Translations under genes and position numbers: made by a program | From: Dirofilaria immitis | Lineage: Eukaryota > Nematoda > Chromadorea > Rhabditida > Onchocercidae | Direction of reading: 5' to 3' | DNA length: 64,000 bases | NCBI GenBank assembly: GCA_024305405.1 | Contig: JAKNDB010000104.1 | Span: forward strand, 1,116,001-1,180,000 | The notes under the pieces: generated by a model | Told to the model about the DNA's origin: nothing | The model's database searches: none | The model's input: the letters and a program-made list of their open reading frames with translations, nothing else | In this document: one piece after another, positions 37,601 to 51,968 of the stretch | How positions within the stretch are numbered: position 1 is the stretch's first letter | Layout: each line of letters starts with the position of its first letter

Positions 37601-39337
37601 ATAAATAAAAGGTAGAAAAGATGTGACGAAAATTTTAGAATTTGAGCAATATTAATGTAGTCGATATAGAAATGCAAAGAAATATAGCGGTAAAATACTG
37701 GGTGGATGAATAGATATTTACCTGGAAAGCCATACTATTGCAAAACACTAGAAATAATCGAGCAGGCCATTTGGCTTTATAACTTCGATGTGACCAAAGG
37801 CGATGTGCCCCAGCAGTGATACCCATAACGCCCATGAGCCAACAAATACAATCTAAATAAATATCGATAATAACCATCAAAAAGCAACAAATGAGCAATA
37901 TGAAATGAAATGATATATCTAAAAGGAAAATGAAACTTATTCATAAGAGAAAACAAAATATTGGCGCAATAAAAATTAAGTTGAATTTAATTAATCCGCA
38001 AAAGACAAATTGCATAACTTACACCAAAATAAGGTTAGCCATTTAGCGAGAAAAATAAACTGATAAAGACCGACCAGTGATGCAATATGGAGAGCTGAAA
38101 AGAGTGCCACATTCCTCCATACAATTTGTGCCTTGAATTTAATCTGCAATTTAAATTCAAGTATTTAAAAAGTAAGAAGAATTTCAGAGAATCAGACTAC
38201 TTCATGCATGTGAAATAAAATGCTAAATGATATTAAATGCTTGAAGGATGCGCATATTTTCGTGTCATATTGTTCAAGATTTTGTTTTACTTTCTTAAAC
38301 ATTGCCGCACGATTAATTAATAAATAATTGGATTTTTAATATTAATTATATACATTCATTGACTGGAATTCTTCCTCAAAAAATGTCTCCTTCAACTCAG
38401 ATTATTCTATCATCTATTTCTTTTTGGAATCAAAGATGATAATCTATGTTATTTTTTCTCTTTCTTAGTCATTTAAAATTTTTTCATTTTTATATTTGAA
38501 ATAATGTTTACTAATTCATTTAAAGTCAGAAATTCAAAAAAATCAGTTATAGTAAGGAGAATAAGTATTATTATTTGAAATTCTCCATCTCTTTATCTGC
38601 CTCTTCCGTCTCTTCCTGCCAAACATTTTTCATTCAAAAAAAAACATCTCGCAATGTGCAAAAAGCAAAAACTTCACTTTCACAGAATGACGAAAAAACA
38701 AATGGCAAGGAATGTTCACCTGTTTTGAGTGTTCGCTAACTTCTTTGATATCGGCGATATCGACAGAAAGGAACTGTTCTTGAATAACTTTCATCGTCTT
38801 CAAGTCATCCTCATCCATGTATTTATCTGTTGCTCCTGTTAGAATAGTCTCTGTTCCTGACACCATCTTCACTATGAACCACCGCCAAATGTATCCTTCA
38901 AATCTCAGTTAGAACTAATTATAATAATACCACGCATCCACATCAGTCACATTTTGCAAAACAGATGAGGAAAATATATCACATCATAAATCATTTTATA
39001 ACATTCATAATGTGCTATTGACATCTTCAGATCTGAATACAAACATAATATTGCAAGTACATCTATATATATAAGACGAATATGAATATTTATAATAATT
39101 CAAATGAGATATAACCGATAGACTTCGCATATTGCTATGTGATATGATTTATCATTCATTAATTTCAAAATGGACACGAAAATCATATAGCAATGAAGGG
39201 CATTGAAATAGAAAAAAAAATTTATCAAACTTCCAAATCACAATTAGAATGATCAATTTAATAGCAATAATAAACAGTACAACTACTTGAAGCGATAAAG
39301 CCAAAACAATTCGCATTCCTTTAAGATCGAAGATCAT
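34612..39337. repeat. Tandem duplicate unit, copy 2 (desaturase)
   Basis: This is the second copy of the 26624-31352 unit at an offset of about 7.99 kb, same orientation. It is identical by eye apart from runs of A or T that are one base longer or shorter. Beyond 39337 the match drops sharply to partial similarity. Confidence 0.9.
35751..38872 (-). CDS. Delta-9 acyl-CoA desaturase (FAT-5/6/7, SCD family), copy 2
   Basis: The exon set and protein are the same as in copy 1, from the ATG at 38872 to TAA at 35753-35751. The HRLWSH, HRCHH and HNYHH boxes are all intact and every splice signal is conserved. Homopolymer differences fall in introns and intergenic DNA, not in the coding exons I compared, so the two predicted proteins look identical. 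Expression could still differ, because the 5' flank beyond 39337 differs from that of copy 1 beyond 31352. Confidence 0.92.
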
Positions 39338-40930
39338 TTAATGTTAGAATAATTCCGCGTGTCATGTAGCATGTAGTAGAAAAATTAAGTGAAAAATGAA
39401 GTATAATCGGCAAAAGAAAAAAAAAGTTGCATATAAGCAAGCGATAGCAGATGGTAATAGTGTACGATATAACTGATCTTTGGTCTCATTCGAATTACGG
39501 AAGGAGGGTATCTATCATATGATAAGAAGTAAAACGTCACAGCAAGGGGGAGGGGGAGGGACAGCTCCTCAACTCTCCTGAATATTTGTGGTACCCTGGG
39601 AAGAGACACAAATGATACATTCCACTGCTTGTCTCTCTCTTCTATCCATTCATTCCTATACCTCTCCCTTATTTGATTATATGCTCTTTTTTAAAGAACA
39701 AATTATTTGACCCGATAAAATCCTTTCTTATGCATACTGCCCGCCAAATTTCTTATTCTTCCTGCAAGATAAATTACTGACGCATATGATCTGCAGGGTC
39801 ACTTCTTTTTCGATATCAGTTAGTATCTTCTATGAGGTTGAGGTCAGATGATTAAAATGTTCGATTAAGTGACTACTCAATTCGAGATTTGCTGTATCTT
39901 CTGAGGTTATGCATTAATTATCTTTCTTCGCTTTCCTCTCTCATGATTATTATTCGAGGATCCCTTTTATAAAAAGCTACCATGTCAATGACGTAATTGG
40001 CGTTGCATTAACAATGCAAATTTGTTTTGCTGTTTTAAAGATAACATATTCAAGAATACATGAGTATGTTCGAAGCACTTCGTCTTCATTGTATCTCAGG
40101 CACTATATGATCCAATACAATATGGCATCCGTTATTCTTTCTCTTATTCTAATCCTGCAAGCCTCATACGACAATTACCGATACTCGTTGTTTTATTTAG
40201 TGATACTTCTTTTTATCATGAATAGCGATGAAAAACAACAACAAATAATGAATGAAAATGGAAATGAAGGAGACTTAATCGACTATATGCAATTGTATCA
40301 ATGAGACAACGATTGGAATCCTAATCCTAAAATTTCAATTTCAATGACTGACAAGTCACTTTGAAATTTAATTATTAATGAATACAATAATTCATCACTT
40401 CTTGATCTTTATGATTATAAAATTTGATCATAGTATCAAAATTTCCGAAACTATAAGAGTATACTTTATCTAGCATTATTACATTTCCAATGTCAATTTG
40501 AAATAGCAAATTCAGTCTTACTGCTATTTTAGTTAAAATGACTCTGATGACAAATTCGAATCAGAAAAAGACTAAAAAGTAGGAAAACTTCCTACAATGT
40601 ACAATATAGCAGTAAAAAGATAGGATAATAAAAGGCCCGTATTTGGTACTAGCATAGATATTCCCGTACGAAAACGTAAGCCTTAAAAAGTTAGTAAGAT
40701 ATGTTCATAGGATTTTGAACGAGGATAAAGGATCCTATGAAAGTTCACAAAAACAAGTGCATATAACAACTGTATGTTGGACATAAAGCTCAGTTAAAAA
40801 TATAAGACAGAATTGGAAAATAAAAAAAACCAAATGAGACGCGATAAACTAGCATCATTAGAATCCTTGGTAATTGCTAGTATCATTAGAGTTCATGGTA
40901 CATGTATTAGATTGTGAAATCATAATGGAC
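39338..40930. other. Intergenic interval between desaturase copy 2 and the GSKIP-domain gene
   Basis: The first ~350 bases are diverged from 31353-31690 and include a G-rich stretch (agggggagggggaggg near 39545). A 96-codon frame at 40014-40304 has a hydrophobic middle but no homology that I recognise. A ~30-bp imperfect direct repeat lies at 40848-40905. Confidence 0.45.
40848..40905. repeat. Imperfect direct repeat (~30 bp, two units)
   Basis: The motif ctagcatcattagaatccttgg and the later ctagtatcattagagttcatgg are adjacent. The pair sits just downstream of the stop codon of the GSKIP-domain gene. Confidence 0.65.
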
Positions 40931-43900
40931 TTATAAGTCATCTTTTTCATCATCACTGATAACGTCACCACTTGAACGTAAGCCTTTTGCTGTCGTCGTA
41001 TAGCATATTGGTGTATTGGTGTCCAAATTATCAGTTAAATTTGTTGGTAATGTAACAGAAGAGAGAGATGGTGGAGATATTATATCATCATCTTCACCAG
41101 CCTATAAATACTTGAATAAGCTTGAAAAGAGTAGTTTAACTTGTGAAATGGTTTTGTAACAAAATAAAGGTTTGTTAAGATAACGGAAGCATCACTGTAA
41201 CAAGAATGAAATATCGATAATGAGGCTCCAACAAACTTTTGCATTTTCGAAAGTCTGAACTTGATTAATATTCTCACTTCGCCTCCTAAAAAAAGTGATA
41301 GATTCAGAGTAAAAAATGAAAAGTCGCTTACCTGAAGCATTCGTAATTTCTGGGCCAATTTTTCACTAAAAGATTTCTATAATTAGGTGAAAGTCTATCC
41401 ATCAAATCGTACAATGTATCATAGTATACGGTGAAGAGATCCAAACAGGTGTAGTCACCTTGCATACAGTCATGTCGTAGAGATGTCACACGCCAACCTT
41501 TTAATGTCAATTCCAGGCAGTATGGCTGCCCTAAAAATTATTACTATTTTAATAATAATATAAAAATTGCAAATAAGACAATCCCAAAAGATATGTGGTG
41601 AGATAATCTGAGGATCAGTATCTTATAATGTTTCAGGGAAACTTTTATATTTTCCTACCATGCCATTTTTTAGATCTTTAAGCAGAAAAATGGATAATTG
41701 GAATTATTCACATCGAAGTATGAATTTGCTGTAACCTTCAACAGTGGTAACGTTGACGAAGATCAAATCCGGTGTTCGAGGAAGTATTTCCGAAACTGAA
41801 ATTGTTTTAACTGCAAATGAAAGTTCATGAACGGCAGCAACAGCTTCCAGTTCAAGTGACGAATCACCACGTGATTGTGGATTTGTTCCTTGCAAGCTTC
41901 GGTTCTTTGTAGATACTCTTGTTAACGATGGAAAAGACCTGAAAAAATAGAAGGATTAAGTTAATAGTTTTTAAAGATTACAAGAAGAAATCAACCGATA
42001 AAAGGAACAAAATTATTCTAAATGAAGTCACCCAAAATCTGAAATTTAAGTGGAATCTTCATCTGAGCATTTGTAAACAATTTCAGAATCTATTAAAAGG
42101 ATTAGTACAATTCTTCTCTTCAATTTCTATGGATGAGCTAGCCATACAATTCACCTGTTCTTAGCAGACAAGAAATGGACGAAAGAAATGATAGATGAAT
42201 GTATAATGAAATGAATTTCATGCAATGAACGCAGCTTTTTGGTGAATGTAGTAATCTCGATGAAAGTGATAATATAACTACTAACATATTCAGTAAATAA
42301 AATTACTTTTTATCTTTTCAGTTGGAGAATGACCAAACAGTTGATATCTATGGTTGAACAAATATGGAAAGGACCAATGAAACACCGGTCGATTCTTACA
42401 GTATAATGCATTTTAATGAAGAAATATGTCAACCAAATTTTCCTATTTAATTTTTAGACAATTATTTTGAAGTCTTAATTTAAAATGCAGCAGGATGGAA
42501 AATGACGAACCAATTAAATTTGATAAGTACAAGAAGGGAAATAGAAGACGATAGAACGGAACTAGAAATGGTTATCTTCTTCTTTAGCATTTTTTTCTCG
42601 CCATATATACTTTGTGAAAAAATTAATGAAGGGAAAATAAATATTCTTCCAGAAATTTTATTAACGATTTTTCAAAATTGAATTAAACTGAAAAATTTCA
42701 CCGGATGAAAGCATATATACATTTCTTTCTTCTCGAGAGGCAAATACGATAATAAACTAAATCATATGAAATAGATATTTGGATAACTTAATTTCAAGAG
42801 GATTTTGAATTTTAAACTGCACCTGCTATATCTGATATTCACAATATCCATTGGAATTATCGTTTTTCAGGTTTTTATAATATTTGAATTTAAAAATGAA
42901 ATTTGGATGCTGATACTATTTATAATATCCCTCTCTATTTTATAGTCTTTATTATAGTAATAAATAATTAATATTAGCAATTCGAGCAGTAATATTAATA
43001 AATGAGCAAATATTACTGTGAGATAATCTCAGTAGCACTAATGGGATGGTGATAGCAGGAAGAGGAATTAGAACCGATTAGATAAGTTGGGATAAATTGC
43101 CTTAGCGTGTGATCCTTTCTAGCACTTTATATTACTCGTAATTTTTAATGAATATGAACTCAAACAGGCAAAAGATAAGAGGTATCATCAAATTTCTTTA
43201 TTTGTCATCCAGTAGCTTCTCCATAATTTCAACTAATAAAAAACAGCAATTTAACACGTTTCAAAGAAAAAGTATTCTCCACATCTTCGACCAGTGAATT
43301 TCTGTAATTAATTATGTGTTGCAGGATAAAACTCAACAAGTGTATAAGATCTTTCTCCTCAAATATTTTTTATCTTAAGCTTGTGATATAAAGCTTACAT
43401 ATATTAAATTAAGTTCCAAACAAGTTGGGATATGGACTACATGATGAAATGAGGTGAAAGACTTCAAGATAGATTTCTATTGCGATCTGATAAGAGAAAA
43501 AACATGATGGTAAAGAGAGATGTAAGAATGATGTTCGCATAAACAGCCGTTAGATCTTACCAGTTGAATAAAGACACTTGAACTAATTTTATTTGTTGAG
43601 AAATTCTCCACGAAACTGCAGGAAGGTTTTGAAATTCTTTTTTGCAAATAATTGCAACTTATCGTATCAAAAACTCAGATAATTTGATCTCGCAATACTC
43701 TCTGGAGATAATGTTAAAAGACATAAATCTTATGAATAATCTGCTCCTCATAGATAATATGAATACTGTGTCCTATATATGTAATATCATGAATTCCATA
43801 GTAATATCAGTCAAAATCCATCTCAATTCAATGTTTACATTTTATCCTACTTTTTAAAATTTCCATTTTCTCATATTCAAGACTGCTTGTAGCATGGAAC

Positions 43901-46900
43901 AGCTTTGCTTATAATGTTTTTAATAATAAGTAGCGTTTTTGTTATGAGTACAAAGAAAAAGGAACATTCTAAGCAGGATGAAAATGAGTTTGGTATCCCC
44001 AGAAATGGTTCCTACTTTATCATGGATATATCCACAAAATAACTATCAGCTTCAACTGATAGTTGACACATTTTAAAATTTTATCAAACAAATGTTTTTA
44101 AAGACAAAAATTTTTCCACTGTATCTCATTTACTTCGTTAATTAATGATCAATTTTCTCGTGCATCACATCTTATGCAGTGACTGTTCACGTGAATAATT
44201 AATCGCAGTTTCTCCATTCCAAAATCGTTAACTGTTAAAAACTTCAAATTCTTTCAAATGAAAAAAAAAGAAAACAAAATAACATATGCACTTCCAAAAC
44301 CATATTTTTAAACTAATCTTGCTGACTGGAGCAACGGATTCGTCTATGTGCTAACCCGATGCAACAAAAATGAGCGCAAAAAATTTCTTAAAAAATTGAA
44401 TAATATTCGAAAATAGTGAACAGGAAGATGAAAGAAGTGACAAGAATGGATTTAAAAGAAACAATATTTATTAGGAACAGATAGTGATAAAAGTGCATTG
44501 TTTTCGTGATCTGCCAAAGATGAAAACTGATAAAAGTACAGGAGTCGAAACTTATATATGAAACTTATAGTGGTAAGTGATAAAGTCACTAACCCCATTA
44601 GGCTTCCGTTTAATGAACCTAATATGTATGTATTATCGACATCACCTGATGGTGAATCACATGCCGAAAAAGATGTACCTGAAACGAGTTTCAATGAACT
44701 GTTAACTAACTTTTTCTTTCAAACATATCTATCGTAACGAAAGGAAACAGTTGTCAAGTTGATACGGCCTTCAACTGATACCCATTCTTTGTTAACAAAA
44801 CAACTAACTGATACTCATTCTTTATTTTCACAAAAACTCTCTCTGGATAAATAGATTAAATAATCTTCACAAAAAAACTACCAATAGTTTTGAGTAATTG
44901 AAATTCTTCTATTTCTCGTTTTATTTGTCAGAATAGGCTATTGCTTTTTATTCCTTTCAAAAAAATTATAATAAGTGGAAATAAAAGAACTCACCGCAAA
45001 TCGAATATTTATGAGTTGTTCCTAAATTGACTGGTGAATTGGGTGGAGAGGTACAGCACTGATCACGATTATTCATCATCTCTTGATAATAGTTGATTGC
45101 TTGTTCCCATCGCTCCGACCTGTCAAGAACTAATTTTTTATATGAGTTGTTACATTGCAAACATTCACTTTAAATATGTCCGGAGTTATGCTATCCTATT
45201 CATTCCTGTTAGCTATAATCCAAATAACGGAGTTGAAAATAGCATGGAATCGAATAATTTCAGCTTATCATTTACTACCAACAAAATAACACTATTAATT
45301 TTTCTCTCCCTTTATTTCTTTTTTCAACAAATGTTCACCTAAATTAAAAAATCTGATCGATCTTTATTTTTAAACTCTACATCAAACGCTTCCAATCAAA
45401 TGATTCGAAACTTCACATAACCTAATCTCTAGTTTTAATAATTGAACTATATTTGATGAAAGTTACTGATATGGTATAATATCGTAAAAAGTATCATTTT
45501 TAAAAATTAGAGGATCTGCTTCATTTATACATCATATTTCCTCCATTTTTATTCTCCATTAGCTATTGTGCAGCAATAATTTTCATATCTTATAACTATA
45601 TGCTAGATGAAATAGAACAAATTTTTCAAAATTAAACATTATCATGCAAATGCGAGAAAGTCAATTAATTTTAGGAAGCTATCCAGTTTTATAATTTGTA
45701 TATTGTGGATAATGGCGCAACCTGATATAAACAAATCAGAATCAGATTGCTAACTGAAGCATTTTATTTTCTCTATGAAAATATTAGAGTGGGAGGATGT
45801 TCATCGGACGCTATGAAAAAAATAATAAAATTTTTAATTCAAAACATTTCATTTAAAATTCAAAAGAAAGAAAGTGCTTTCATATTACATCTACCTCAAT
45901 TTGCTAAGTAAATGTTACAATGATTGCTGCTCATTGCAAAAGAAGATAGAAAAGTCCAAAAATTTAAACTGTTACAATTTTTACATTTTTTTTCAATTGA
46001 TTTTTTTCCTTTCAACTTTCAGAAAAAAACTTTTGGTGAAAAGAAAAGATAAATAAAAATTGCTGAACATAATGGTATAAGAAATTGAATTTTATAATGA
46101 AAACACATAGCTGATACTTGTGATTTTGCCCACTAATTAAAATTTAAAAGCCTTGCGATAATATATTAAATTACAAGTTAAATGAAAGAATTTTGGTTTG
46201 CAAAATTTTCGAATAACATTTTAAATATAGAAGCAACAAACTCCGAGAAATGTATCATCAATTTTTCTATGGAAAGTAAGACAGTCAGTTATTATAATAT
46301 ATCAAATTACCGCATATTGATTAAAGGTTTACTAAAAATTACAAGGAAGCAAAGAAATGAATAAAAGTTTGTATGCATGTAATAAATTTATGAGTGAAAA
46401 ATGAAGAAATGGCGCAAAATATGTCATGAAGAATAAAAAAACCGAAGTTCCACATAGAGAGGTCCTTAATCAGAATGGGAGGAGACAGGAGTGATAAACA
46501 AAGAGAATTGAGAAAATATGAAAGATGACAGTTTTTTTCATGAAAATATCTAAGAATCTTCTTATGTTTTCGAGATCGTTTAATCCTAATGGAGTCAACA
46601 TCGATCAACGGTTAAATTCTTGCTGCCAAAAGACGGCAGTATAATTATTAAACATTTAAAAATATAAAACTTCATTAAAAATAGATTTGCATCGAAAGAG
46701 AAAAAACGAATGATGACTCTCACTTCATTGTCACCAAAAATTAAGTGATGCGATAATTTTGGTAATAGCACATTGCCACAACATATTGATGATAATAAAG
46801 CAACATGTTTTGCTAATAAATTATTCTATACTTGTACTTATACAAAACAAAATTTTATAAAAAAGTAACTTACTCTTGCTGACGATATAAAGGTGAAGAT

Positions 46901-49362
46901 TTCAGGCAATCAGCTAATACATTGGCACTACAACGACAACTGGGTAGAGAGTTCTCACAACATTCGTTATGCAACGGGTAGGGCATTGTCCGAGACTTCG
47001 GGATACTCTTCTGATTGCTGAAAACAGTAGAAGAATAAATTAACCGAGAAATCGATCAATAAATAATACTCCCATCTAAAGATCAATCAAATTCATTACC
47101 TCATGCAATTCTACCTGATTTATCTGCTCAATTTATGATTAGTTCGTTGTTCATTAGAAATCTCAGAATTTCAAAATAACTTATCCTGGAAAATAAGTAA
47201 AGAAAGAATATGAAGCTCAGCTATTTGTTAATAAAAGAATGCCAAGAACTGCTAATCTATTAACTCACAATTCTATATTAACTCTACATTACAAAAGGAT
47301 CTAGGCAGTTTTCATACTTTCTATTTCAATAGCGATAGCTTCATTTAGGAAATGTTATCCAGATCATCTAATACGCTTAGCTGAACCAAATATTATTCGT
47401 CTGTTACGGAATAAGTTCGAAGATAATATTCGAGAATGAGAGCAGAAGAGTAATGATTGTTATGGAAAATACACTGAATGGCATCTTATTCATAAATATA
47501 ATAACGGGAAGAAATTGAATTTTAAAGGAATGAAAAAGAATTGAGAGAAAGCAGGTGCAAAATGCAATCCTTCATCTTTCGAAAAATATTTTTCGCTGCA
47601 TCAAAGTTGACCTGTACAACTTATAATGAGAAAGAGAAGCCATGAAAAACAACTTTGAACTCGATTACTTACTAATATATTTACTCATAATCTCTTTATT
47701 TTATTATTATTTCATACTGCTATCAATATCGGTATTTTTCTCCTCTTATCTTATCACTGGCAATATTATCAAAACTGCTCTTTAATAACGTAAAAGCACA
47801 ACACTGCGGACGAAAAAGTAAAACCGCATGTGACCGGTGTTAAATTATAATCTGATGAAAAGAAAGTTACAAATTTCGAAGTATAATTTAATAGCAAACA
47901 AAACTATAAACGACAAAACGGTCCTTTTTTTCTTATTCTCCCCTTTTTCTCTACTGTGAGTAGAAACAATTAGAAGCAGAGATTTAATATGTTAAAAATT
48001 CACGAATCATCAAACTTCAATGAGTTTCATCTGAGCGTATACTGGAAATTGATTGAAAATATATTGGGAAGAGAAATTTTTCGACATAATTTCTGTTCAG
48101 CATCAAATAACAGTACTTGTAATACAGAGATGTTGTAAAGGGATAAAATTAGAGGATACATCATTACATCAATCACTTTTACATGATTTTTTCACATTTT
48201 AATTTTGCCACTGATCATATAATGACAATAGGACATAAAACATAATAAGGACAATTTCATGTGCAGACTTCTCTCTACCATTTCCATAATTGTATATATA
48301 TATATATATACATATGTATATCATCAATCCTGACTTATTCTGAATAATTTTTATTTATATTTAGAATAGCAAAAACATTTCCTTCTGTTACTGCAGAGTA
48401 CATTAACTGACCTTATTAGAGAACATAATTTAAGCTCTAGTTTGTTTTAATAATTTAATAATTTATATTTCTATAATAAAAATACAACATATATTTTCAT
48501 ATATTCTAATATAAAACATGAAATTATAATTTTGTGCTTTAATTTTGCCCTAAGTTAAAACTTATTTATCCTTAAATTGTCAATAATAATTTCCTTCAAC
48601 TAATTAAAAGTTGGCCACACAAACCAAAGAAGTAAAAAATATAAGGAATAAAATTAGAGAATTTTAAATAACATATTTGAAAATTTGCTATTTTCAGATC
48701 TGAATTTAAAAAAACTATGATAGACAAAAACTGTTCAATCAACTAACATAATTTTTAATGTTCATCTAATCTGAAATTCAACACCCTTTGAAAAATGAAG
48801 TCCAAATGGACAGACATAGATATACAGACAGAAGAATATATAAACAGGTCTCGCCATATCTTTTCCATCGCAAGATAAAGAAATGATATCATCCGTCATT
48901 CGTCACAGACGTCTAAGAATGACGTGACAGGTGAAAAACATTTAATGGTTATCAATTTTGAAAAAGTGAACACTTATTACAATGTTACAATTTGCATTGG
49001 TATATATCAGAAAATTAGAGAAAAATGAATGGTTTTGGGATGATGAAAGCAGGAAATCAGTTGTTATTTGTTTGGATAATCTATCTGTCCAAGAGATTAT
49101 TATATCCAAGAACATTACAAAATATTCTTATAAATTTAAATAGTAAAATTTATAGAAAGTTACTATCACAAACTTCAGTGCTATACGACTGACCGAATAC
49201 TGATTTTAAAAAATAAAGGGAGTGAAATAAAACTTACTTTGGCATAGATTTTCGACGACTGCAACATGATATATGATAATCACCAAAATATGATAATCTG
49301 CCTTCACAATCACCCATTGATACACATGATAGCTTCTGACGCATTGAGGGATCAATAGCCAT
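40931..49362 (-). CDS. GSKIP (DUF727) domain protein with long N-terminal extension
   Basis: Seven exons join with consistent phases: 49362-49238, 47017-46874, 45119-44995, 44678-44594, 41938-41736, 41530 to about 41332, and 41101-40931; about 350 aa. The GSKIP domain (exons 5-6) reads ELSFAVKTISVSEILPRTPD, IFVNVTT, PYCLELTLKGWRVTS, then TLYDLMDRLSPNYRNL and EKLAQKLRML. In vertebrates GSKIP binds GSK3-beta and the PKA regulatory subunit and is only ~139 aa. Here the domain follows ~150 residues rich in Cys, Ser and Pro (CSRRKSMP, NECCENSLPSCRCS, CCTSPPNSP) and precedes an acidic tail (ISDDEKDDL). Exon 6 is one T short at 41368-41371: NYRNL and SEKLAQ are in different frames. The domain call is strong; the role of the extension is unknown. 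Confidence 0.85.
41368..41371 (-). other. One-base frameshift inside the GSKIP domain (poly-T run)
   Basis: LSPNYRNL continues as a non-family frame to a stop, while SEKLAQKLRMLQ before the GTAAGC donor is one base out of frame. A fifth T in the run restores the conserved C-terminal helix and the phase-0 join to the last exon. Confidence 0.7.
48292..48311. repeat. (TA)n microsatellite
   Basis: About ten TA units lie inside the large first intron of the GSKIP-domain gene. Confidence 0.85.
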
Positions 49363-51592
49363 TTCGATGATATATTTTAAATTTACAATTAATTTCAGCA
49401 AAATATGCGATAGAAATAATTATCACTATAATTAATAACGCACTCATAAATGGAATATAAAAGTTATATTTTATTCAAAAATAAAAAGAAATAGAGAAGT
49501 GAACAAGTGAAATGTTACGCTGTAAATGGAAAATCACAAAATAGAAATAGAATTAACGGATAAATAAATAATAATAAATATACATAGCTTATGCAATTAA
49601 CTAATAAAAATATTAAAAGAAAAGAAATTTCCCACAATTATCTTCTTGTTTACTATATTGTAAATTGAAATGAATGATAATATATAATATAACACAGACA
49701 TAAATATATATGTATCGTATCAATCAAATATGACATAAAGAAGTTATTATTAAATCTCACTGTTATTAGATCACTCTATTGAGATAGCATAAAAATATCG
49801 CAATATATCAAAGATCATAAAAGAGTCGAAGTTCCAATAAATGGAAATTGAGAAAAAGAAATCATTTCATGTAAAGTAATTTCTCGACGAAGAATTAGCA
49901 TTACGTTATAGTGGGAAGGAGGATCGATGAAAATTCGCCCATCAATAATCTAAATTACTCAACCAATAATAAGACATTTTGGTATTTGGGTCTCTCTTAT
50001 AATGTTTGTTAATTGTTATTCAAACGTCTTTAAGACTCATAATATGATGAATCATTACTCCACATAATTTTAATATAAAGTTTGGGAAGCAGAAATTTTC
50101 GCATGAATCAAATTTTCTTACTAATTTAAATTTCTAAATGAAGAAAGAAAATTGTATAAGCTGGAGAAATAATTGTAAACACTTATAATTCGATCTTTCG
50201 TCTAGCATATCTTAAGAATTAATAATTCAATTTACAAGAAAGACAATGTTTATTATATTTTTGTTTTAGAAGCTAGTATTTAAATTATTATTGAAGGAAC
50301 TAAAGAAAATTCAAGGAATTACGAAACCATCAGCTGAAAGTCTTACGAAAAATTATTATTATTAATCAGTTTACATTCCGTAAACATTTTTAATAGTATT
50401 CATAGACATTCCCAACATTTTAGGAGATTTTGTAACTGAGAGATTTATTACAGAATCTTTACTTAGCATTCGTAAATTATCTTTTTGTTTTTTAAATCCT
50501 ATTTCGCAGTTATCATTGCTTAAAAATATCTTGTTTCTGCGACTTTTTTCTTTCCATTGCACTTGTTGTTTACTCGAAAGTGAAGTATGAATATTTAACT
50601 AACTTTTCGATTAGTTAATCATTCTCTCCCATCAGATTAATCGTTTTCTCCCACCAGACACAGTTTAGAGTAAAGTATTAAAAAGAAACCTAATCGATAT
50701 GTAATAGAAGAATCTGAATAGACTACTGCATGACCAAGAAAATGCACGCAAATAAAATGAAAAAAAATGGTTCAAGGTTTCTATTAATTATCAAATCGGT
50801 TTCCTTCTTATAATAACGAATATTCTCATACGAGTAGTTAAAAAAGAATGAACAAGATGTCTATAAAGTATTTTCAATTTCTATCGAGGAAAAATCAGTC
50901 TGAAAAATTTGAAAGAAAAAGTGAACACGTGAATAAGTCACAGAAATCCAATCAGTGGCAGATCCATATAAATCATAAAGGTAAACAACATGTGCACACA
51001 CTATCATTTGACTGATAAAGTTTCTCGAATGCCTATATATTTCAGCAGTGTAAAGTAAATTAATTTAAAAGTACAAAATATAAACAAATAGCCTGAAAAA
51101 TTATTTATTAATGAATTTTGAGAGATGAGATGAAAAGGCTATTGACTGCCATTGAATAGGATTGCTCAAATTGAATCATTCCGTTCCTCAACACATCATC
51201 CATTCCTTATCATTCACTGATTATTTGTTATTAGCTGACGGATTTAACCAATAACAATAACAATTTCGATGTAGAAAAAGTAGGCCGCGCTGAATAGCAA
51301 TGGGATAACTATTCTTCTCCTTCTAACTCATCATAACGATGCAAATAAATAACGCTCCTATTGCACTCTCCCTCTCTCTTTTCTCTCTCTCTCTACAGAA
51401 CTAACTATTCCTTCAAATATAGTGAATGTAACGATCAATAATTCTTAATCATATGATTGCATATCACTGTTATCATCAATAATTCGAGAGATATTATCGA
51501 AGTGCTAAACTACTCTTCTAATAGAAATATTAATGAAGAAGAGTGAATGAAGAAAAAGTTGAAAGGGAAGAGAAGGATGAATAGAAAGAGGT

Positions 51593-51616
51593 AAAAAAAA
51601 AAAAAAAAAAAAAAAC
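51593..51616. repeat. Poly-A tract (~23 bases)
   Basis: Uninterrupted A run. No retroposon body was recognised upstream. Confidence 0.85.
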
Positions 51617-51880
51617 GAGAAATGATATATGCTAATTCATTTTATATATTGAAATTATTGTTTCATTTGAAATAGAACATGTCATTTATATCAAATAGTA
51701 AAATATTATATTCACTTAATTGGAATTGGATAGAATATAGGTAAGATTACAGACAAATCATACAATGACAATATTCACATAGTCGTCATACTACGACATC
51801 ATGTCAAATAGGTGTGACAATCGAATGAGGAAAAAACGACTCATTTGTTTGCAATCGATTTCTTCCTCTATAATTATAGA

Positions 51881-51968
51881 TGTATGTATGTGTATATGTG
51901 TGTATGTATATGTATGTGTATATGTGTGTATGTGTGTATGTATGTGTGTATATGTGTATGTATGTATT
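51881..51968. repeat. TGTATG / TATG microsatellite (~88 bp)
   Basis: Alternating tgtatg, tgtatatg and tgtgtatg units. Open frames over it on both strands are artefacts of the repeat. Confidence 0.9.

Noticed and set aside
40014..40304. 96-codon plus-strand frame with a hydrophobic segment
   Set aside because: No recognised family. The hydrophobic stretch is what AT-rich DNA commonly gives. Kept only as a remark.
50371..50562. 63-codon lysine-rich minus-strand frame
   Set aside because: No start, splice partner or homolog.
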